Origin: Actinophytocola oryzae
GTDB lineage: Bacteria > Actinomycetota > Actinomycetes > Mycobacteriales > Pseudonocardiaceae
Direction of reading: 5' to 3'
DNA length: 64,000 nt
NCBI RefSeq assembly: GCF_004364325.1
Contig: NZ_SOCP01000002.1
Location: 744,001 to 808,000 of the forward strand
Positions 59,759-64,000 of this stretch are shown one piece after another. The notes under the pieces were generated by a model. It made no database searches and had not been told where the DNA came from. It saw only the letters and a program-made list of their open reading frames with translations. Both the position numbers and the translations under genes were made by a program. The stretch's first letter is position 1; the number at the start of each line of letters is the position of its first letter.

Positions 59759-61444
59759 ATGACCCTGACAACCGCCCCCTCGATCACCGCGGCGGACCTC
59801 ATCCGCCTCTCGGCGGCACTGGCGCTCGTCGAGGCCAACGACACCGAGTCGGTGCTCGCCACCGCGATGCCGTCCCTCGGTGCCGCCGAGCGCGAGGCCG
59901 TCGTCCGGCACGCGACCTTCACCCACGCGGCACTGATGATCTTCGTCGACACCCTCGACGGGCTGGGTGCCGAGCTGGCGGCCCACGGCGTCGAGGTCGG
60001 CCCCGCCATGCCCAGCGTCGTGGTCCGCGACCGGCTGAGCAGCCGGTACGGGCTGCCTGCCGCGGACCTGACCGTGGGCATCCTGCACGCCACGGCCGCC
60101 GACCGCGCCGGGCGGCCGTGCCAGGTGGAGATCTTCGCCATGGTCACCCCGCCGGAGCTGGCCGAGGTCGCGGCCGACGAACGCAGGCACGGCAGGGAGA
60201 ACCACTTCGCGCTGGCCATCGCCGAGCCCGACCCGGTCGTGTTCGACGGTCTGCGGTCGGTGATCGCGGCCCGGATGCGCCCGGACGGCGGCGGCTACAA
60301 CGACGTCGAGGACGCGACCGTCCTCTACTTCCGCGACGCCCACCACCCCGACCCGACCTTCCGCCGCCTCGAGCTGCACTGTGCGGGCCACTTCCCGGGC
60401 CTGGTCGACACCCACCGGCGCGCGTCGGCACCCGCCACCGGCCTCCTGGAGCTGATGACCGGCGCCTGGGCCACACAGGCGATCGCGACGGCCGCCGAGC
60501 TGCGCCTGCCCGACCACCTCGCCACCACCACCGACCTGCCGTGCCTCGCCGAGGCCACCGGCGCGGACGGGGAGAGCCTCGGCAGGCTCCTGCGCTACCT
60601 GACCACCCTCGGCGTCGTCCACACGGCGGCGGACGGCTACGAGCTGACCGACACCGGCGCTCTGCTGCGCTCGGACGTCGACGGCTCGATGCGCCCGCTG
60701 GCCCTGATGTACGGCGGCCCGTTCTACCGGTCCTTCGCCGCGCTCACCGACGCCGTCCGCACGGGAGACGAGTCCTACGCGAAGGTCTTCGGCGTCCACC
60801 ACTTCGCGCACATGGCCGCCGACCCGGGCCTCGCGGACCTGTTCCACCGGTCCATGGGCGCGAGCAACCCCATGTTCTCGGAGGTGACCAGGGTCGTCGA
60901 GTTCGCGGGCACGGTCGTCGACGTGGCGGGCGGCAACGGCGAGCTGCTGGGCCGCGTCCTCCGCGCCAACCCCGACGTCCGGGGTGTGCTGTTGGAGCGC
61001 CCGCACGCCCTGGCCGCCGCCGAACGCCTGCTGGCCGACGTGGCGGACCGCTGCACCCTGGTGGCGGGCGACTTCACCGAGTCCGTGCCTGCCGGCGGTG
61101 ACACCTACCTGCTGTCCCGCGTCCTGCACGACTGGGACGACACGCGCTGCGCCGCGATCCTGGCCACGTGTGCCTCGGGCATGCCCGACCACGCCCAGCT
61201 GCTGGTCGTCGAGCGCCTGCTCCCGGAGACCTGCGACACCGACTCGCTCGCGGTGCCGTGGGACATCCACATGCTCTGCAACGTCGGCGGTCGCGAGAGG
61301 ACGGCGGCGCACTACCGCGCGCTGCTGTCCGGGGCGGGCTTCGAGATCACCGCCATCCACCCGCTCCCCCTGGACGCACACGTCCTGTGCGCCAGGAGGA
61401 GTGACGGCCAGGAATACCCGGCCCCGCGAGTCGTTGGGAGATGA
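59759..61444 (+). CDS. O-methyltransferase with unrecognised N-terminal domain
   Basis: A 561-residue two-part protein. The C-terminal part (about 235-550) is a plant-type small-molecule O-methyltransferase: dimerisation domain (LLELMTGAWATQAIATAAEL), SAM motif VVDVAGGNGELLGRVL and DTYLLSRVLHDWDD with the catalytic His position. The first 230 residues (ADLIRLSAALALVEANDTES to HFPGLVDTHRR) form an alpha/beta domain I do not recognise; it keeps several His and Asp/Glu residues. ATG 59759 has a GGGAG site; ATG 59747 is weaker. It probably acts on the product of the upstream hydroxylase. Confidence 0.85.
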   Translation: MTLTTAPSITAADLIRLSAALALVEANDTESVLATAMPSLGAAEREAVVRHATFTHAALMIFVDTLDGLGAELAAHGVEVGPAMPSVVVRDRLSSRYGLPAADLTVGILHATAADRAGRPCQVEIFAMVTPPELAEVAADERRHGRENHFALAIAEPDPVVFDGLRSVIAARMRPDGGGYNDVEDATVLYFRDAHHPDPTFRRLELHCAGHFPGLVDTHRRASAPATGLLELMTGAWATQAIATAAELRLPDHLATTTDLPCLAEATGADGESLGRLLRYLTTLGVVHTAADGYELTDTGALLRSDVDGSMRPLALMYGGPFYRSFAALTDAVRTGDESYAKVFGVHHFAHMAADPGLADLFHRSMGASNPMFSEVTRVVEFAGTVVDVAGGNGELLGRVLRANPDVRGVLLERPHALAAAERLLADVADRCTLVAGDFTESVPAGGDTYLLSRVLHDWDDTRCAAILATCASGMPDHAQLLVVERLLPETCDTDSLAVPWDIHMLCNVGGRERTAAHYRALLSGAGFEITAIHPLPLDAHVLCARRSDGQEYPAPRVVGR

Positions 61445-61445
61445 T

Positions 61446-62126
61446 GTGACGACACTTGGACTGATCGGCAGTGGACACATCGGCTCGACCGTGGCGAAGC
61501 TCGCGGTGGCGGCCGGGTACGACGTGGTCCTGAGCAACTCCCGGGGCCCCGAGACGCTGGGTGACCTGGTCGCGGAGCTGGGCGAGAAAGCTCGTGCGGC
61601 GACCGCGGAGGAGGCCGCGCTGGCGGGGGACATCGTGGTGGTTTCCATCCCGGTCAAGAACTTCCGGGACGTGCCCGTGGCGCCGCTCGCAGGCAAGGTG
61701 GTGATCGACACGGGCAACTACTACCCGGCGCGCGACGGGCAGATCGCCGAGCTGGACAGCGGCGCGTCGACCACCACGGAGCTGGTTGCCGGGCACCTGT
61801 CCGGGGCGAGGGTGGTGAAGGGCTTCAACAACATCTTCTTCCGCCACCTCGCCGAGCTGGCCCGCCCCTCCGGCGCGGACGACCGCAGCGCGATCGTGAT
61901 CGCGGGCGACGACCAGGACGCCAAGAAGAGCGTGACGGAGTTCCTCGACGCCATCGGCTACGACACCCTCGACGCCGGTTCGCTGGCGGACAGCTGGCGC
62001 TTCGAGCCGGGGACTCCGGCCTACGGCCTGTTGTACGCGGGCGGCGCGGAGAACTTCATGGAGGAGCCCGGCCACCCGACCGGCGCGGCGGCACTGCGTG
62101 AGGCACTCGACGCCGCACAGCGCTGA
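61446..62126 (+). CDS. NADPH-dependent F420 reductase-like protein
   Basis: A 226-residue Rossmann protein: GLIGSGHIGSTVAKLAVAAG, then SNSRGPETLGDLV, VVVSIPVKNFRDVPV, VIDTGNYYPARDGQI and VVKGFNNIFFRHLAE. It is related to F420:NADPH oxidoreductase and NAD-binding F420_oxidored proteins. It may recycle reduced cofactor for the cluster or act as a ketoreductase. GTG 61446 is 1 bp after the methyltransferase stop with a GGGAGATGAT site. Third gene of the operon, closed by the hairpin at 62214. Confidence 0.88.
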   Translation: MTTLGLIGSGHIGSTVAKLAVAAGYDVVLSNSRGPETLGDLVAELGEKARAATAEEAALAGDIVVVSIPVKNFRDVPVAPLAGKVVIDTGNYYPARDGQIAELDSGASTTTELVAGHLSGARVVKGFNNIFFRHLAELARPSGADDRSAIVIAGDDQDAKKSVTEFLDAIGYDTLDAGSLADSWRFEPGTPAYGLLYAGGAENFMEEPGHPTGAAALREALDAAQR

Positions 62127-62213
62127 CGCCTGCGGACTCTCTCGGGACGACGTCGGCCCGGCCGCGTGCCGGGCCCCGTTGCCCGCGATCCCGTCGCTGA
62201 CCCGGACGACGAA

Positions 62214-62239
62214 GGCAGGGAGAAACCTCACTCCCTGCC
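62214..62239 (+). terminator. hairpin between the F420 reductase gene and rox
   Basis: GGCAGGGAG and CTCCCTGCC form a perfect 9-bp stem with an 8-base loop, 88 bp after the reductase stop. It isolates the rox promoter from upstream transcription. Confidence 0.6.
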
Positions 62240-62262
62240 ACTTCCAACATATAGCGCACCGG

Positions 62263-62282
62263 GGGGCTTGCCACAAGACCCC
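62263..62282 (+). promoter_or_regulatory. rifampin-associated element (RAE)
   Basis: GGGGCTTGCCACAAGACCCC matches the published actinobacterial RAE (GGGGCTTGCGGCAAGGCCCC) at 17 of 20 positions, including the CTTG/CAAG arms. A TATAGC -10-like box lies at 62250-62255 just upstream. RAEs precede rifampin-inactivating genes and mediate induction by rifampin. It lies 124 bp before rox. Confidence 0.85.
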
Positions 62283-62310
62283 GCTCGTGCCGCAGAATCG
62301 GCGGCCGTAA

Positions 62311-64000
<1,690 letters not shown>

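Overview
This is 64 kb of chromosome from a high-GC actinomycete, most likely a member of the Pseudonocardiales (Lentzea, Saccharothrix or Amycolatopsis type). The codon use is strongly GC-biased and many genes start with GTG. There are many probable leaderless genes, DrrAB transporters, SARP regulators, several P450s and a rifampin-associated element in front of a rifampin monooxygenase. I see no tRNA, rRNA, CRISPR array, insertion sequence or phage gene. The genus is inference; no marker gene is present.

Layout. 1-14.4 kb: two related P450 plus DrrA export modules (1-1671 and 9715-12634) flank small enzymes and regulators, a large-subunit catalase with an ankyrin partner, a coupled lipoprotein/28-residue membrane peptide/DUF6766 set, and a secreted PQQ-type sugar dehydrogenase behind a DasR-like site. 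The second module is an operon: ribbon-helix-helix protein, DUF4097 protein, DrrA, DrrB, P450. It starts at a helically phased array of TGGCGCCA-like repeats. 14.7-16.5 kb: an M20 peptidase remnant, then an EF-hand protein whose stop overlaps the start of a class I terpene synthase.

16.5-28.8 kb: a secreted-glycan region. A LacI regulator faces two GH30 enzymes and an SMP-30-like lactonase with lectin repeats. Next come two SARP-family regulators, one with a transmembrane helix and an outer beta domain, a 45-residue secreted Cys-Cys peptide between them, and a GH16 enzyme. 29-41.5 kb: TetR/methyltransferase, MarR/FAD-monooxygenase, a SAV2177-type methyltransferase, an M6 protease, GntR, a GH127 arabinofuranosidase carrying an inserted LamG domain, an unusual P450 and glutamate decarboxylase. 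41.8-46.3 kb: a PH-like protein, a CAP protein, a secreted repeat protein with an Excalibur tail, phospholipase D and a LUD protein.

46.2-52.6 kb holds a tightly overlapping poly-gamma-glutamate-type operon: a four-helix double-HAMP protein, PgsB, PgsC and an NlpC/P60 hydrolase, with no PgsA. Divergent to it is a secreted protein that may be an amidohydrolase. 52.6-58.2 kb: PIG-L deacetylase, HxlR/SDR pair, a truncated P450, a PHB-depolymerase-type esterase, a decayed DUF3103 gene and a DUF4015 glycoside hydrolase. 58.5-62.1 kb is a small aromatic-tailoring set: a PobA-like hydroxylase, an O-methyltransferase with an unrecognised N-terminal domain and an F420-dependent-reductase-like protein. 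The window closes with the rifampin-associated element, Rox and the end of a NUDIX gene.
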